DNA from: Eudoraea adriatica DSM 19308 | GTDB lineage: Bacteria > Bacteroidota > Bacteroidia > Flavobacteriales > Flavobacteriaceae | Reading direction: 5' to 3' | Assembly (NCBI RefSeq): GCF_000382125.1 | Contig: NZ_KB907550.1 | Location: 248,001 to 312,000, forward strand | Length of the DNA: 64,000 nt | Part shown: positions 54,278 to 64,000 of the stretch, piece after piece | How positions within the stretch are numbered: the first letter of the stretch is position 1 | Layout: every line of letters begins with the position of its first letter | Notes under the pieces: generated by a model | What the model was told of the DNA's origin: nothing | Databases searched by the model: none | The model's input: the letters and a program-made list of their open reading frames with translations, nothing else | Program-made: the position numbers and the translations under genes

Positions 54278-55510
54278 ATGGAAAATATTGCATTGATCGA
54301 ATCTTTCTCGGAATTTAAGGATGATAAATTCATTGATCGGGTAACCCTAATGGCGATATTAGAAGACGTTTTTAGGAACGCTTTAAAAAAGAAATTTGGA
54401 TCCGATGATAATTTTGATATTATTATTAATCCGGACAAAGGAGATTTGGAAATTTGGAGAAACAGGATAGTTGTGGAAGATGGGGAAGTTGAAGAACCAA
54501 ATGAGGAAATATCCCTTTCCGAAGCTCGTAAGATTGAACCTGATTTTGAAGTTGGGGAAGATGTTTCTGAAGAAGTTAAACTTATAGACCTCGGAAGAAG
54601 GGCAATTTTGGCTTTACGTCAAAACCTTATATCCAAAATTCATGAGCATGACAATACTACCATATATAAGCAATTTAAAGACCTTGAAGGTGAGATTTAT
54701 ACTGCTGAGGTGCACCATATAAGACATAAGGCTATTATCTTATTGGATGATGAAGGCAACGAAATAATCCTTCCCAAGGATAAACAGATACCTTCTGACT
54801 TTTTTAGAAAGGGAGACAATGTGAGGGGTATTATCGAAAGTGTCGAGCTCAAGGGTAATAAGCCAATGATCATAATGTCTAGAACTTCGCCAGTCTTCCT
54901 GGAGCAATTGTTCTTTCAGGAAATACCAGAAGTGTTCGATGGACTAATTACCATAAAAAAAGCAGTTAGAATTCCAGGTGAAAAAGCTAAGGTGGCAGTA
55001 GATTCTTATGATGACAGAATAGATCCGGTAGGGGCCTGCGTGGGGATGAAAGGAAGCCGTATTCATGGAATAGTGCGTGAGCTTGGAAACGAAAATATAG
55101 ATGTTATTAACTGGACAAATAATTCACAGTTAATGGTTACCCGCGCACTTAGTCCTGCTCGTGTTTCCACGGTGACTTTAAATGATGAAAAAAAGACGGC
55201 TCAGGTATACTTGAGACCCGAAGAAGTTTCAAAAGCCATTGGCAGGGGTGGTCATAATATAAGACTTGCAGGACAGCTTACTGGTTATGAGATAGATGTA
55301 TTCCGTGAAGGCGTGGAAGAAGATGTAGAGCTTACAGAGTTCTCTGATGAAATTGAGGGCTGGATAATTGAAGAACTAAAAAAGATTGGTCTGGATACCG
55401 CCAGAAGTGTTTTGGAGCAAGATATAGATGATTTGGTGAAACGTACCGATCTGGAGGAGGAAACTATTTCGGACGTCGTACGAATCCTTAAAGAAGAATT
55501 TGAAGATTAA
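54278..55510 (+). CDS. nusA: Transcription termination/antitermination factor NusA
   Basis: 410 aa. N-terminal RNA-polymerase-binding domain (1-130), an S1 domain including EVHHIRHKAIILL, and tandem KH domains with DPVGACVGMKGSRIHGI and RPEEVSKAIGRGGHNIRLA. It ends shortly after the second KH with an acidic tail, so the acidic repeats of the E. coli protein (495 aa) are absent, as expected in most non-proteobacteria. It is between rimP (12 bp) and infB (42 bp). Confidence 0.96.
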   Translation: MENIALIESFSEFKDDKFIDRVTLMAILEDVFRNALKKKFGSDDNFDIIINPDKGDLEIWRNRIVVEDGEVEEPNEEISLSEARKIEPDFEVGEDVSEEVKLIDLGRRAILALRQNLISKIHEHDNTTIYKQFKDLEGEIYTAEVHHIRHKAIILLDDEGNEIILPKDKQIPSDFFRKGDNVRGIIESVELKGNKPMIIMSRTSPVFLEQLFFQEIPEVFDGLITIKKAVRIPGEKAKVAVDSYDDRIDPVGACVGMKGSRIHGIVRELGNENIDVINWTNNSQLMVTRALSPARVSTVTLNDEKKTAQVYLRPEEVSKAIGRGGHNIRLAGQLTGYEIDVFREGVEEDVELTEFSDEIEGWIIEELKKIGLDTARSVLEQDIDDLVKRTDLEEETISDVVRILKEEFED

Positions 55511-55552
55511 GCTATATATTAGCAGTATAAAAGTAGAGAGTAAATAGTATTT

Positions 55553-58243
55553 ATGGCAGACAATGCAACAATAAGGCTTAATAAAGTCTTGAGAGAACTT
55601 AATATTTCTTTGGATAGAGCGGTAGAATTCCTTGCTTCTAAGGGGCATAAGGTGGATGCCAGGCCTACTACAAAGATTTCTGAAGACATACACCAGGTTC
55701 TTTTAGACGAATTCCAGACGGATATGAGCAAGAAAGTTGCATCCCAGGAGGTAGGTGAAGAAAAGCGCAAGGAAAAAGAAGCTATAAGGCTGCAATTGGA
55801 GCAGGAGCAGGAAGAAAAAAGACTGCAAAGAGAAAAAAGAGCTGCCTCCAGGGAGGTAGTGAAAGCCAGGGTTGAACTGTCAGGACCAAAAAAAGTAGGT
55901 AAAATTGATCTTGAAGCCGGTAAAAAGGCTAAACCAGAACCCAAGAAAGTTGAAGAGAAACCCGTCCCAAAGGAAGAGGTAATTGCCGAAGAAAAGGAAG
56001 AAACTATAGCCAAAGACGTTGCTGAAGAAATTAAGCCGGAAAAGGTTGTGGAGGAAAAAAAAGGGGATGTAAAAGTGCCGGAGGCAGAAAAGCCGGATGA
56101 GGTCGACTCTATCACTACACAGTATAAAAAACTATCCGGACCAAAAATAATGGGAGATAAAATTGATCTCTCCAAGTTTGATAAACCCAAAAAAAAGAAG
56201 GAAACTGCTAAAGAATCTTCCGAAGCAGATAAGCGCAAAAGAAGAAAGCGGATTATTAGTAATGGTTCACCTGGCAGTGGCAGAAGTAAAACCACGGCAA
56301 GAAAAGGACAGCGTTTTGCGTCAACACCAAAGTTAGAGCCAACGGAAGAAGAAGTGCAAAAACAGGTGCGAGAGACCCTGGAAAAACTTCAGGGCAAATC
56401 CAAAAAAGGAAAAGGGGCAAAGTATAGAAGGGATAAAAGAGACCAGCACAGACAACAGACTGAAAAAGATCTGGAACAACAGGAGCTGGAAAGTAAAATA
56501 CTTAAGGTTACGGAGTTTGTAACCGTTGGGGAAGTTGCTACCATGATGGATATTTCTTCTACTGAAATAATTTCTGCCTGTATGTCTCTGGGGATCATGG
56601 TTACAATGAACCAAAGACTGGATGCTGAAACACTTTCAATTGTAGCTGAAGAATTTGGTTATGAGGTTGAGTTTATTACAGCAGATCTTGAAGAATCTAT
56701 TGAAGAAGAAGTAGATGCACCGGAAGATTTAAAACCCAGAGCACCCATCGTTACGGTTATGGGTCATGTCGATCACGGTAAAACATCATTATTAGATTAC
56801 ATCCGGGAGGAAAATGTAATTGCCGGAGAAAGTGGAGGTATAACGCAACACATAGGCGCCTATAGTGTTGCATTATCAGGAGGGCAGAAAATTACCTTTT
56901 TGGATACGCCGGGCCACGAAGCATTTACTGCGATGCGGGCACGGGGAGCGCAGGTTACAGATATTGCCATAATTGTAGTTGCTGCGGATGATGATATTAT
57001 GCCTCAGACCAAAGAGGCTATAAGTCACGCTCAGGCGGCAGGTGTTCCAATAGTTTTTGCGATTAATAAAATAGACAGGCCTACAGCAAATCCTGAAAAG
57101 ATTAAAGAAGGTTTGGCGGCCATGAATTTACTTGTAGAGGATTGGGGCGGTAAAATTCAATCTCATGATATATCAGCAAAAACAGGTGAAGGTGTAAAAG
57201 ATCTTTTGGAAAAAGTTCTTTTAGAGGCAGAACTTTTAGAATTAAAAGCTAATCCGGATAAGTTAGCTTCCGGTACCGTAGTGGAAGCATTTCTGGATAA
57301 AGGTAGAGGATATGTTTCTACTATTTTGGTGCAGACCGGTACTTTGGAAATAGGAGATTACGTTTTGGCGGGCACTTGCAGTGGCAAGATTAAGGCAATG
57401 CAGGATGAACGTGGCAAGTCGGTAAAAAAAGCCGGTCCTTCTACACCAATTTCCATTTTGGGATTGGACGGGGCACCACAGGCCGGGGATAAATTTAATG
57501 TGTTTGAAGATGAAAAAGAAGCCAAACAAATTGCTTCCAAAAGGAGTCAGCTTCAGCGTGAACAATCAGTAAGAACGCAAAGGCATATTACCCTTGATGA
57601 AATTGGCAGGCGAATTGCTTTGGGTGAATTTAAAGAGTTGAATATTATTCTAAAAGGAGATGTTGACGGATCTGTGGAGGCATTAACGGATTCCTTCCAG
57701 AAGTTGTCCACAGATGAAATACAAGTCAATATTATTCATAAAGGGGTGGGGGCAATAACTGAATCTGATGTGTTATTGGCTTCAGCTTCTGATGCTATTG
57801 TAATTGGATTTAATGTAAGGCCAATGGGCAATGCAAGGGATATTGCGGACAAAGAAGAGATTGATATAAGGATGTATTCAATTATTTATGACGCTATCAA
57901 TGATCTCAAGGATGCGATGGAGGGGATGTTGTCTCCGGAGATGAAAGAGGAAATTACGGGTACAGCCGAAATCAGGGAAACCTTCAAAATATCTAAGGTA
58001 GGTACCATTGCTGGTTGCATGGTAACCACGGGCAAAATATTTAGAAACTCCAGTATACGTCTTATAAGAGATGGTGTTGTGATATTTACAGGAGAACTGT
58101 CTTCTTTGAAAAGGTTTAAGGATGACGTAAAAGAAGTTGCCAAAGGCTATGATTGCGGACTGCAGATAAAGAACTATAATGATATAAAGGAAGGCGATAT
58201 TGTAGAAGCCTTCCAGGAAGTGGCGGTAAAGAAAAAGCTTTAA
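55553..58243 (+). CDS. infB: Translation initiation factor IF-2
   Basis: 896 aa. N-terminal IF2-N domain ([25 protein letters not shown]), a long Lys/Glu/Pro-rich low-complexity linker (about 60-310), a second IF2-N-like helix bundle near 330, then the GTPase domain with [27 protein letters not shown] and NKIDRP. C-terminal beta-barrels end with the initiator-tRNA-binding domain. It is the last gene of the rimP-nusA-infB operon; a terminator follows at 58317. Confidence 0.97.
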   Translation: MADNATIRLNKVLRELNISLDRAVEFLASKGHKVDARPTTKISEDIHQVLLDEFQTDMSKKVASQEVGEEKRKEKEAIRLQLEQEQEEKRLQREKRAASREVVKARVELSGPKKVGKIDLEAGKKAKPEPKKVEEKPVPKEEVIAEEKEETIAKDVAEEIKPEKVVEEKKGDVKVPEAEKPDEVDSITTQYKKLSGPKIMGDKIDLSKFDKPKKKKETAKESSEADKRKRRKRIISNGSPGSGRSKTTARKGQRFASTPKLEPTEEEVQKQVRETLEKLQGKSKKGKGAKYRRDKRDQHRQQTEKDLEQQELESKILKVTEFVTVGEVATMMDISSTEIISACMSLGIMVTMNQRLDAETLSIVAEEFGYEVEFITADLEESIEEEVDAPEDLKPRAPIVTVMGHVDHGKTSLLDYIREENVIAGESGGITQHIGAYSVALSGGQKITFLDTPGHEAFTAMRARGAQVTDIAIIVVAADDDIMPQTKEAISHAQAAGVPIVFAINKIDRPTANPEKIKEGLAAMNLLVEDWGGKIQSHDISAKTGEGVKDLLEKVLLEAELLELKANPDKLASGTVVEAFLDKGRGYVSTILVQTGTLEIGDYVLAGTCSGKIKAMQDERGKSVKKAGPSTPISILGLDGAPQAGDKFNVFEDEKEAKQIASKRSQLQREQSVRTQRHITLDEIGRRIALGEFKELNIILKGDVDGSVEALTDSFQKLSTDEIQVNIIHKGVGAITESDVLLASASDAIVIGFNVRPMGNARDIADKEEIDIRMYSIIYDAINDLKDAMEGMLSPEMKEEITGTAEIRETFKISKVGTIAGCMVTTGKIFRNSSIRLIRDGVVIFTGELSSLKRFKDDVKEVAKGYDCGLQIKNYNDIKEGDIVEAFQEVAVKKKL

Positions 58244-58316
58244 TCCGGACCATGTATTCTTTGGTAATTTAGGCTAAAGAAATTTCTTTTTCCCGGGATA
58301 GATTTAATGAATGAAA

Positions 58317-58344
58317 AAAAAAACGACCTAATTGGTCGTTTTTG
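58317..58344. terminator. Terminator shared by infB and the SPOR gene
   Basis: AAAAACGACC / GGTCGTTTTT stem around TAATT, with A and T runs on both sides. It includes the stop codon of the SPOR gene and can work in both directions. Confidence 0.85.
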
Positions 58345-58705
58345 CTTTTTCTGGTTTTAATAAAAGTGATTCAGGATATTTTATCCGAACCTCTCTGAAT
58401 TTACGTTCCCCTTCCAGCTTCGATTTAAACTGACCAATCTGAACCCGGTAAGTCGGGGAATCAAAAATAATTTTCGCTTTTAGGTCAGGAAAATCAATAT
58501 CAACTTGCTGTTTAAGTTCTTCTGCCTTGGCATAAGAGCCAAATCCAACCTGAATTGTATAGAAACCGGATTCGGAATTACTTATTTTATATACGTCCAG
58601 AAGACGGGTAATACTTGCATCTTGTTTAATGCTGATTTCCCCGCTCTGCCCCATACCGCAAGTGATGAATCCAAGAAGTATTACTGATAGTATTGCCGTC
58701 TTCAT
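58328..58705 (-). CDS. SPOR-domain periplasmic protein
   Basis: 125 aa from Met at 58705 (MKTAILSVILLGFITCGMG), which gives a proper signal peptide; an upstream in-frame Met at 58741 adds 12 residues. The SPOR domain spans GFYTIQVGFGSYAKAEELKQQVDIDFPDLKAKIIFDSPTYRVQIGQF. SPOR domains bind glycan strands without stem peptides in cell-wall division zones. It converges on infB across the shared terminator. Confidence 0.85.
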   Translation of the reverse strand: MKTAILSVILLGFITCGMGQSGEISIKQDASITRLLDVYKISNSESGFYTIQVGFGSYAKAEELKQQVDIDFPDLKAKIIFDSPTYRVQIGQFKSKLEGERKFREVRIKYPESLLLKPEKAKTTN

Positions 58706-58822
58706 GGTGTTAACTTTATTGAGTTTAAACATATAATGCAAAAGTAATTTATTGAAGGTTAAACAAAAGCTTAACCGCTTATTTAGAATTAATATAAATT
58801 ATAAATTATAAAACCCTTAACA

Positions 58823-58853
58823 TTTCTCAAATAAAGTCAAAGTCTTATTTTTG
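58823..58853 (+). promoter_or_regulatory. Candidate promoter of the alternative complex III operon
   Basis: TTTC, 19 bp, TATTTTTG. The -7 half is exact and the -33 half has one mismatch to TTTG. It is about 90 bp before the actA start. Confidence 0.55.
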
Positions 58854-58940
58854 TCGTCAATTTGAGCGGCGATAAATTACCTTTTTTTCTTATTATACCA
58901 GTAATTATCGTGCCAGAATTAAGATAGAAATATTTTAAAT

Positions 58941-60329
58941 ATGAAAAAGGTTTTGTACCGCCATCAGATTTCGAAACTTTTAGCTTTTACTCTAGTAGCT
59001 TATCTATTCTTTTCAATTCCTCTATTAGCTCAGGAAGAAAACTCTGAACTCAGTGTTACGGGTGATACTGAAGCCGCCGCTGAAACAGCTGATGCGGTTT
59101 CCGGAGATGCTGCAAACGGAAAACAGCTATTTAATCAGAACTGTGCCGCCTGTCATGCGTTAAACAGGAAAATGACGGGGCCGGCTTTGGCTAATGTCGA
59201 GAGCCGCCTGGCTGAAGAGGAGGGGTTAGATAAAGAGTGGCTATATGCATGGATAAAAAATAGTGCCGGAATGATTAGTTCCGGTGACTCCTATGCAAAT
59301 AAAATTTACGAGGAGTACAATCAGGCAGCAATGACTGCCTTTCCTACGCTTTCCAATGCGGATATTGATGATATTTTGGCTTATACAGCTGCTCCTGCAC
59401 CGGCGCCTGTGGCCGCAGCTACTGCAACTGCAGCAAGTGATGGAGGTGGTGACTCTTCGGGGATTACCAATGAAATTATTTTAGGGGCACTAGTATTGGT
59501 TTTTGCCTTGCTGGTGATGATGTTGTTTTTAGTGAACAATACATTACAGCGCATAGCCGAAGCTAATGGCGTTGTGCTTGAAAAGGATAAAGCCGTTAAG
59601 AGAACGCCATTATGGAAAGCTTTTGCTCAAAATCAGTTCCTGGTTCTGGTTTCTTCCATTTTTCTGCTATTGGCAAGTGCATATTTTGCCTATGGATGGA
59701 TGATGCAAGTGGGTGTAGATCAGGGATATGCTCCAATTCAACCTATCCATTATTCTCATAAAATACATGCCGGAGATAATAAAATTGAATGTAAATACTG
59801 CCATTCTTCAGCAAGGGTGTCAAAACATTCAGGGATCCCCTCATTAAATGTTTGTATGAATTGTCATAAATCCATTTATGAATACAAAGGAAATCCTGAA
59901 GGTCCAAGTCCGGAAGATTTGGCCAATGGGTATACAAATGAATTCTACACCGGGGAAATTAAGAAGTTGTATAAAGCAGTAGGCTGGGACGAGGAGAATC
60001 AAAAATATACAGGAGAGAGCAAGCCCGTTGAATGGGTAAGGATTCACAACCTTCCGGATTTGGCTTATTTTAATCACTCTCAACATGTTTCCGTTGCTGG
60101 TATTGAATGTCAAACCTGCCATGGCCCTGTTGAGGAAATGGAGATTATGTATCAATATTCGTCACTAACTATGGGATGGTGTATTAATTGCCATAGAGAG
60201 ACAAATGTTAAGGTAGAGGATAACGCTTACTATGCCAAAATACATAAAGAATTGTCAAAAAAATATGGCGTGGAAAGTCTTACCGCAGCACAAATGGGCG
60301 GTTTGGAATGTGGCAAGTGTCATTATTAA
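58941..60329 (+). CDS. actA: Alternative complex III cytochrome c subunit ActA, with an N-terminal monoheme domain
   Basis: 462 aa. The signal peptide (FSIPLLAQ) is followed by a class I cytochrome c domain with CAACH at residues 68-72 and axial-ligand candidate MTAFP. After an Ala/Pro linker come two membrane helices and then the ActA region with five CxxCH sites: CKYCH, CMNCH, CQTCH, CINCH, CGKCH, six heme sites in all. ActA passes electrons out of the quinol-oxidising complex. actB follows 34 bp later and actC after that, the standard act order. Confidence 0.92.
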   Translation: MKKVLYRHQISKLLAFTLVAYLFFSIPLLAQEENSELSVTGDTEAAAETADAVSGDAANGKQLFNQNCAACHALNRKMTGPALANVESRLAEEEGLDKEWLYAWIKNSAGMISSGDSYANKIYEEYNQAAMTAFPTLSNADIDDILAYTAAPAPAPVAAATATAASDGGGDSSGITNEIILGALVLVFALLVMMLFLVNNTLQRIAEANGVVLEKDKAVKRTPLWKAFAQNQFLVLVSSIFLLLASAYFAYGWMMQVGVDQGYAPIQPIHYSHKIHAGDNKIECKYCHSSARVSKHSGIPSLNVCMNCHKSIYEYKGNPEGPSPEDLANGYTNEFYTGEIKKLYKAVGWDEENQKYTGESKPVEWVRIHNLPDLAYFNHSQHVSVAGIECQTCHGPVEEMEIMYQYSSLTMGWCINCHRETNVKVEDNAYYAKIHKELSKKYGVESLTAAQMGGLECGKCHY

Positions 60330-60363
60330 GAAAAAAACAAGCATCTAATTACAGATATATAGT

Positions 60364-63300
60364 ATGGCATCAAAAAAGTATTGGAAAAGCGAAGCGGAGT
60401 TAAATCCCAACGATTCCATTGTTGAGACGCTAAGACAAAACGAATTTCCGGAAGAAATACCAGTTGATGATTTTTTAGGGGATAAGAAGAATTTGTCTGC
60501 CAGTACAACCAATAGGCGAGATTTTCTTAAATATGTTGGGTTCAGTACTGCTGCGGCGTCCATAGCCGCCTGTGAAGGCCCTGTTCGAAAGTCTATACCG
60601 TATGTTGTAAAGCCTGAACAAATAATCCCGGGTGTCGCAAATTATTATGCTACTACTATAGCCGATGGGTATGATTTTGCCAGTATTTTGGTAAAAACAA
60701 GGGAAGGCAGACCCATTAAAATTGAAAACAACAAGGAAGCTAAATCAAATGGCAATGGCAATGCCAGGATACAGGCATCTGTTCTTTCACTATATGACAG
60801 CACCAGATTACAAGGCCCATTGGCAAATGGGGAAGCTGTTGATTGGAGTGCACTGGATGCCTCAGTAAAAAACAGCTTAGAAGGATTGAAGGATTCGGGG
60901 AAGCAAATAGTATTGCTTACTCAAACCTATGCCAGCCCGTCTACTTCAAAGTTGATTGGTGAGTTTAAAGAGGTTTATGCTAATGTTAATCACATTACCT
61001 ATGACGCCGTAAGTGAAGATGCTGCTTTGGCTGCATATGAAGCTAAATTTGGAGAACGAGCGCTGCCTTCATATGATTTTGAAAAAGCTGAAATCATTGT
61101 TTCTTTTGGTGCAGACTTCCTGGCTGATTGGCAAGGTGGCGGATATGACAGTGGTTATTCCAAAGGGCGAATTCCCAGAGAAGGCAAAATGTCCAGACAT
61201 ATTCAGTTTGAATCCAATATGTCACTTACCGGAGCAAATGCAGATAAGCGTATTGCACTAAAGCCATCAGAACAGAAAAAGGCACTGGCGAGTTTATTTG
61301 GCAAACTAAACAACAGCGCTGTTAGCGTTGATCTCGGTGATGCTATCAGCAAAGCTGTAGACGATGTTGCAGCCGAAATTAAGAAAGCGGGAAATAAGGC
61401 AGTTGTTGTAACAGGACTGGACGATGTAAATGCACAGGCAGTCACTTTGTCTATAAATGAGATGCTGGCCAGTGAGGCGTTTCACCCGGGCAAACAAAGA
61501 TATATCAGACAAGGAAATACCCAGGCGGTTAATGGTCTTATTCAGGATATGAATTCCGGTAAGGTCGGAGCTTTGATTATGGACGGTGTGAATCCTATGT
61601 ATACCCTCCCTAACGCTTCTGATTTTGCTGAAGGTGTTTCAAAGGTAGATTTAACGGTTACTTTTTCTACGAATTGGAATGAAACAACAGAAATTACAGA
61701 ATTTACTGCTGCGTCTAATCATTTCTTAGAATCCTGGGGCGATGCAGAATTCGTAAAAGGACACTACAGCCTTATGCAGCCCGCTATAAAGGAACTGTTT
61801 GATACCAGGCAATTTCAACAGTCGCTTCTGATCTGGATGGGAAGTGATATAAGTTATTACAATTACATTAAGCAATCTTGGAGTTTAGAGAATGAAGCAT
61901 CCTGGAACAAGGCACTGCATGATGGTGTTTTTGTGCTGGAAGCAAATGAAGAAGGAGAAACTACTGCCGATGTTCAGGCAAGGAACCAACAGGCAGAAAC
62001 CAATACAACTGTAGCACCAATTTCTTCAGCGGTTAGTTCACTGGCAAATTCATCAACCGAGGGAATGGAACTCGTTCTCTATCCAAAAATAGGGATGGGT
62101 GATGGCCAGCAGGCAAATAACCCCTGGTTGCAGGAATTTCCTGATCCCATAACGAGAGTAACCTGGGATAATTATGTTACTGTGTCCAGAGCGGATGCCT
62201 CTGCACTGGGACTGATAAATGAAAATGTGGCTAATGGTGGTCTTAACGGAAGCTATGCAAAACTTACGGTAAACGGGCTTACCCTGGAAAACGTACCTGT
62301 AATGATTCAGCCGGGACAGGCTGCAGGAACTGTGGGACTTTCGTTCGGATATGGCCGTAAGGTAGGTATGAAAACTGAAATGCAGACCGGTGTTAACGCC
62401 TATACCCTTTACCAGGGATTCAATAGTGTGCAAAATGTAACTCTGGAAAAAGCAGCAGGAATGCATGAATTTGCTTGTATCCAGCTTCATAACACCCTCA
62501 TGGGTAGAGGTGATATCATAAAGGAAACCACTTTAGAGATATTTAACACAAAAGATCATTCGGAATGGAATCATGTACCTCAGGTATCATTGAACCATCA
62601 GGAAGTTCCGGCTACAACGGTTGATCTTTGGGATAGTTTTGACAGGTCTATTGGACATCACTTTAATATGTCTATAGATCTTAATGCATGTACCGGTTGC
62701 GGTGCTTGTGTAATAGCTTGCCATGCGGAGAATAATGTACCGGTAGTTGGTAAAGAAGAGGTTCGGAAATCCAGAGACATGCACTGGTTGCGAATAGACA
62801 GATATTATTCTTCTGAAGATACTTTTGACCAGGACAATACTAAAAAAGATGAATTTTCAGGTGCTTCACAGACCAAGTCGGGCTTTGAAGAAATGGAACA
62901 GGCTGCAGTAAATCCTCAGGTTGCTTTTCAACCTGTAATGTGTCAGCATTGTAACCATGCACCTTGTGAAACCGTATGTCCGGTGGCAGCAACTTCACAT
63001 AGTCGTCAGGGCCAGAACCATATGGCATATAACAGATGTGTTGGAACAAGATATTGTGCCAATAACTGTCCTTATAAAGTAAGAAGGTTTAACTGGTTCC
63101 TGACCAATAATAATGATGAGTTTGATTATCACTTCAATAATGATCTGGGAAAAATGGTCATTAACCCTGATGTTACCGTAAGGTCCAGAGGAGTCATTGA
63201 GAAATGTTCTCTCTGTATCCAGATGACCCAAAAAACAATTCTTGATGCTAAACGCGAGGGCAGGGAAATAGTGGATGGCGAGTTTCAGACGGCGTGTTCC

Positions 63301-63465
63301 AATGCATGTAGCAACGGAGCTATAGTATTTGGCGATTCAAATGACGAAAAGAGTCAGGTTACGGAATTAAAGAAGAATGACAGGATGTATCATTTACTGG
63401 AGAGCGTTGGAACAAAACCAAATGTGTTTTATCAGGTAAAAGTGAGAAACACAAATGAAGCATAA
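60364..63465 (+). CDS. actB: Alternative complex III subunit ActB (molybdopterin-like plus Fe-S domains)
   Basis: 1033 aa. The N-terminus has a Tat-like motif NRRDFLKYVGFSTAAASIAAC, ending in a Cys that would be lipidated. The large central part resembles a molybdopterin oxidoreductase without obvious cofactor ligands, as described for ActB. The C-terminal ~260 residues carry ferredoxin-like cysteine clusters: CTGCGACVIAC near residue 776, CQHCNHAPCETVCP, CVGTRYCANNCP and CSLC with later CSNACSNG. This supports several iron-sulfur clusters. It acts at the outer face of the inner membrane. Confidence 0.94.
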   Translation: MASKKYWKSEAELNPNDSIVETLRQNEFPEEIPVDDFLGDKKNLSASTTNRRDFLKYVGFSTAAASIAACEGPVRKSIPYVVKPEQIIPGVANYYATTIADGYDFASILVKTREGRPIKIENNKEAKSNGNGNARIQASVLSLYDSTRLQGPLANGEAVDWSALDASVKNSLEGLKDSGKQIVLLTQTYASPSTSKLIGEFKEVYANVNHITYDAVSEDAALAAYEAKFGERALPSYDFEKAEIIVSFGADFLADWQGGGYDSGYSKGRIPREGKMSRHIQFESNMSLTGANADKRIALKPSEQKKALASLFGKLNNSAVSVDLGDAISKAVDDVAAEIKKAGNKAVVVTGLDDVNAQAVTLSINEMLASEAFHPGKQRYIRQGNTQAVNGLIQDMNSGKVGALIMDGVNPMYTLPNASDFAEGVSKVDLTVTFSTNWNETTEITEFTAASNHFLESWGDAEFVKGHYSLMQPAIKELFDTRQFQQSLLIWMGSDISYYNYIKQSWSLENEASWNKALHDGVFVLEANEEGETTADVQARNQQAETNTTVAPISSAVSSLANSSTEGMELVLYPKIGMGDGQQANNPWLQEFPDPITRVTWDNYVTVSRADASALGLINENVANGGLNGSYAKLTVNGLTLENVPVMIQPGQAAGTVGLSFGYGRKVGMKTEMQTGVNAYTLYQGFNSVQNVTLEKAAGMHEFACIQLHNTLMGRGDIIKETTLEIFNTKDHSEWNHVPQVSLNHQEVPATTVDLWDSFDRSIGHHFNMSIDLNACTGCGACVIACHAENNVPVVGKEEVRKSRDMHWLRIDRYYSSEDTFDQDNTKKDEFSGASQTKSGFEEMEQAAVNPQVAFQPVMCQHCNHAPCETVCPVAATSHSRQGQNHMAYNRCVGTRYCANNCPYKVRRFNWFLTNNNDEFDYHFNNDLGKMVINPDVTVRSRGVIEKCSLCIQMTQKTILDAKREGREIVDGEFQTACSNACSNGAIVFGDSNDEKSQVTELKKNDRMYHLLESVGTKPNVFYQVKVRNTNEA

Positions 63466-63500
63466 TCAATTAAGGAAGAATACAACTATAATAAAACTAT

Positions 63501-64000
63501 ATGGCGTCGCATTACGAAGCACCAATACGTAAACCCTTAGTTCTTGGGGACAAAGGCTACCATGATGTATCGGTAGATATTGCAGCTCCGGTTGAAGGAC
63601 GGGCTAATAAACAATGGTGGATTGTTTTTTCCATTGCATTGGCAGCACTCCTTTGGGGGGTAGGTGCCATAATTTACACAATATCGACTGGTATAGGAAC
63701 CTGGGGACTTAACAAAACAGTTAACTGGGCCTGGGATATTACAAACTTCGTTTGGTGGGTAGGTATTGGACACGCCGGAACCTTAATTTCTGCAGTACTT
63801 TTATTATTTAGGCAAAAATGGAGAATGGCAATTAACCGATCTGCGGAAGCCATGACGATATTTTCTGTAATTCAGGCAGGCTTATTCCCGATAATACATA
63901 TGGGTAGACCATGGCTGGCGTATTGGGTTGTCCCAATACCTAATCAGTTTGGTTCCTTATGGGTTAACTTTAATTCACCCTTGTTATGGGATGTTTTTGC
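63501..64000 (+). CDS. actC: Alternative complex III membrane subunit ActC (NrfD family), truncated by the window edge
   Basis: 166 codons visible from ATG at 63501 (MASHYEAPIRKPLVLGDKG); it runs past the end of the window. Three hydrophobic helices are visible (WWIVFSIALAALLWGVGAIIY, FVWWVGIGHAGTLISAVLLL, AMTIFSVIQAGLFPIIHMGRPW). The GIGHAGTLISA and HMGRPW motifs are typical of NrfD/PsrC-type quinol-binding subunits. It lies 35 bp after actB in the same operon. Confidence 0.93.
   Translation, partial: MASHYEAPIRKPLVLGDKGYHDVSVDIAAPVEGRANKQWWIVFSIALAALLWGVGAIIYTISTGIGTWGLNKTVNWAWDITNFVWWVGIGHAGTLISAVLLLFRQKWRMAINRSAEAMTIFSVIQAGLFPIIHMGRPWLAYWVVPIPNQFGSLWVNFNSPLLWDVF

Noticed and set aside
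55519-56295. 258-codon minus-strand ORF opposite the infB linker
   Set aside because: It is a shadow of the low-complexity IF-2 linker; Ser/Leu/Phe-rich with no features.

Overview
The window looks like a chromosome segment of a Flavobacteriaceae-type bacterium (Bacteroidota). Supporting signs are: promoter-like elements of the form TTTG-N19-TAnnTTTG instead of -35/-10 boxes; few recognisable Shine-Dalgarno sequences; many Cys-acylated lipoproteins; an exbB-exbD-exbD cluster; a large DUF2723 membrane protein; the actA-actB-actC (alternative complex III) operon; and protein sequences that read as typical flavobacterial orthologues. Most of the window is core genome. No prophage, CRISPR array, intact insertion sequence or obvious defence or secretion island is visible.

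Layout. 1-2.5 kb: minus-strand DUF4407 membrane protein (cut by the window edge) and an M20 dipeptidase. 2.6-3.1 kb: an unusual tRNA-Leu(TAG) locus with a decayed half-tRNA upstream and a 109-bp tandem repeat downstream that re-creates the tRNA 3' end. 3.3-9.4 kb: a transporter-only block (AAHS-type MFS, complete DctPQM TRAP system, sugar-porter MFS). 9.5-13.9 kb: envelope genes (lipoprotein, waaA, a DegT-type sugar aminotransferase, galE). 14.5-19.6 kb: 2-oxoglutarate dehydrogenase E1 and E2 with an M23 peptidase between them. 19.6-22.1 kb: retropepsin-like protein, TatD, L-asparaginase, tRNA-Ser(GGA). 22.3-25.5 kb: energy-transduction operon exbB, an unknown membrane protein, exbD, exbD, then a beta-barrel protein. 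25.5-31.5 kb: minus-strand membrane protein/rpoN pair, asnS, MMPL/RND exporter. 31.9-38.5 kb: translation genes in minus-strand order rplM-rpsI, rpsB-tsf, pyrH-frr, with an M61 peptidase on the plus strand between tsf and pyrH. 38.8-45.7 kb: lipoprotein, polA, a broken glycosylasparaginase gene, cutC, metallophosphoesterase, thioredoxin-fold protein without cysteines. 45.8-53.6 kb: DUF2723 protein, tRNA-Gln(TTG), a 0.9-kb gene-free stretch holding a duplicated element, a PfkB-family kinase, OmpA lipoprotein, cation/proton antiporter. 53.8-58.2 kb: rimP-nusA-infB behind a perfect palindrome. 58.3-64 kb: SPOR protein, then alternative complex III genes actA, actB and the start of actC.

How the genes work together: sucA/sucB feed the TCA cycle and alternative complex III carries quinol electrons to downstream carriers. 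ExbB/ExbD convert proton motive force into outer-membrane work, presumably with TonB encoded elsewhere. waaA and the outer-membrane proteins build the envelope. rplM to frr and rimP-nusA-infB form two translation blocks. I did not find a convincing new multi-gene system. The most unusual items are the tRNA-Leu repeat locus, the duplicated element at 49.7-50.1 kb, the HhH tail on ribosomal protein S2, the broken glycosylasparaginase and the cysteine-free thioredoxin-like protein.
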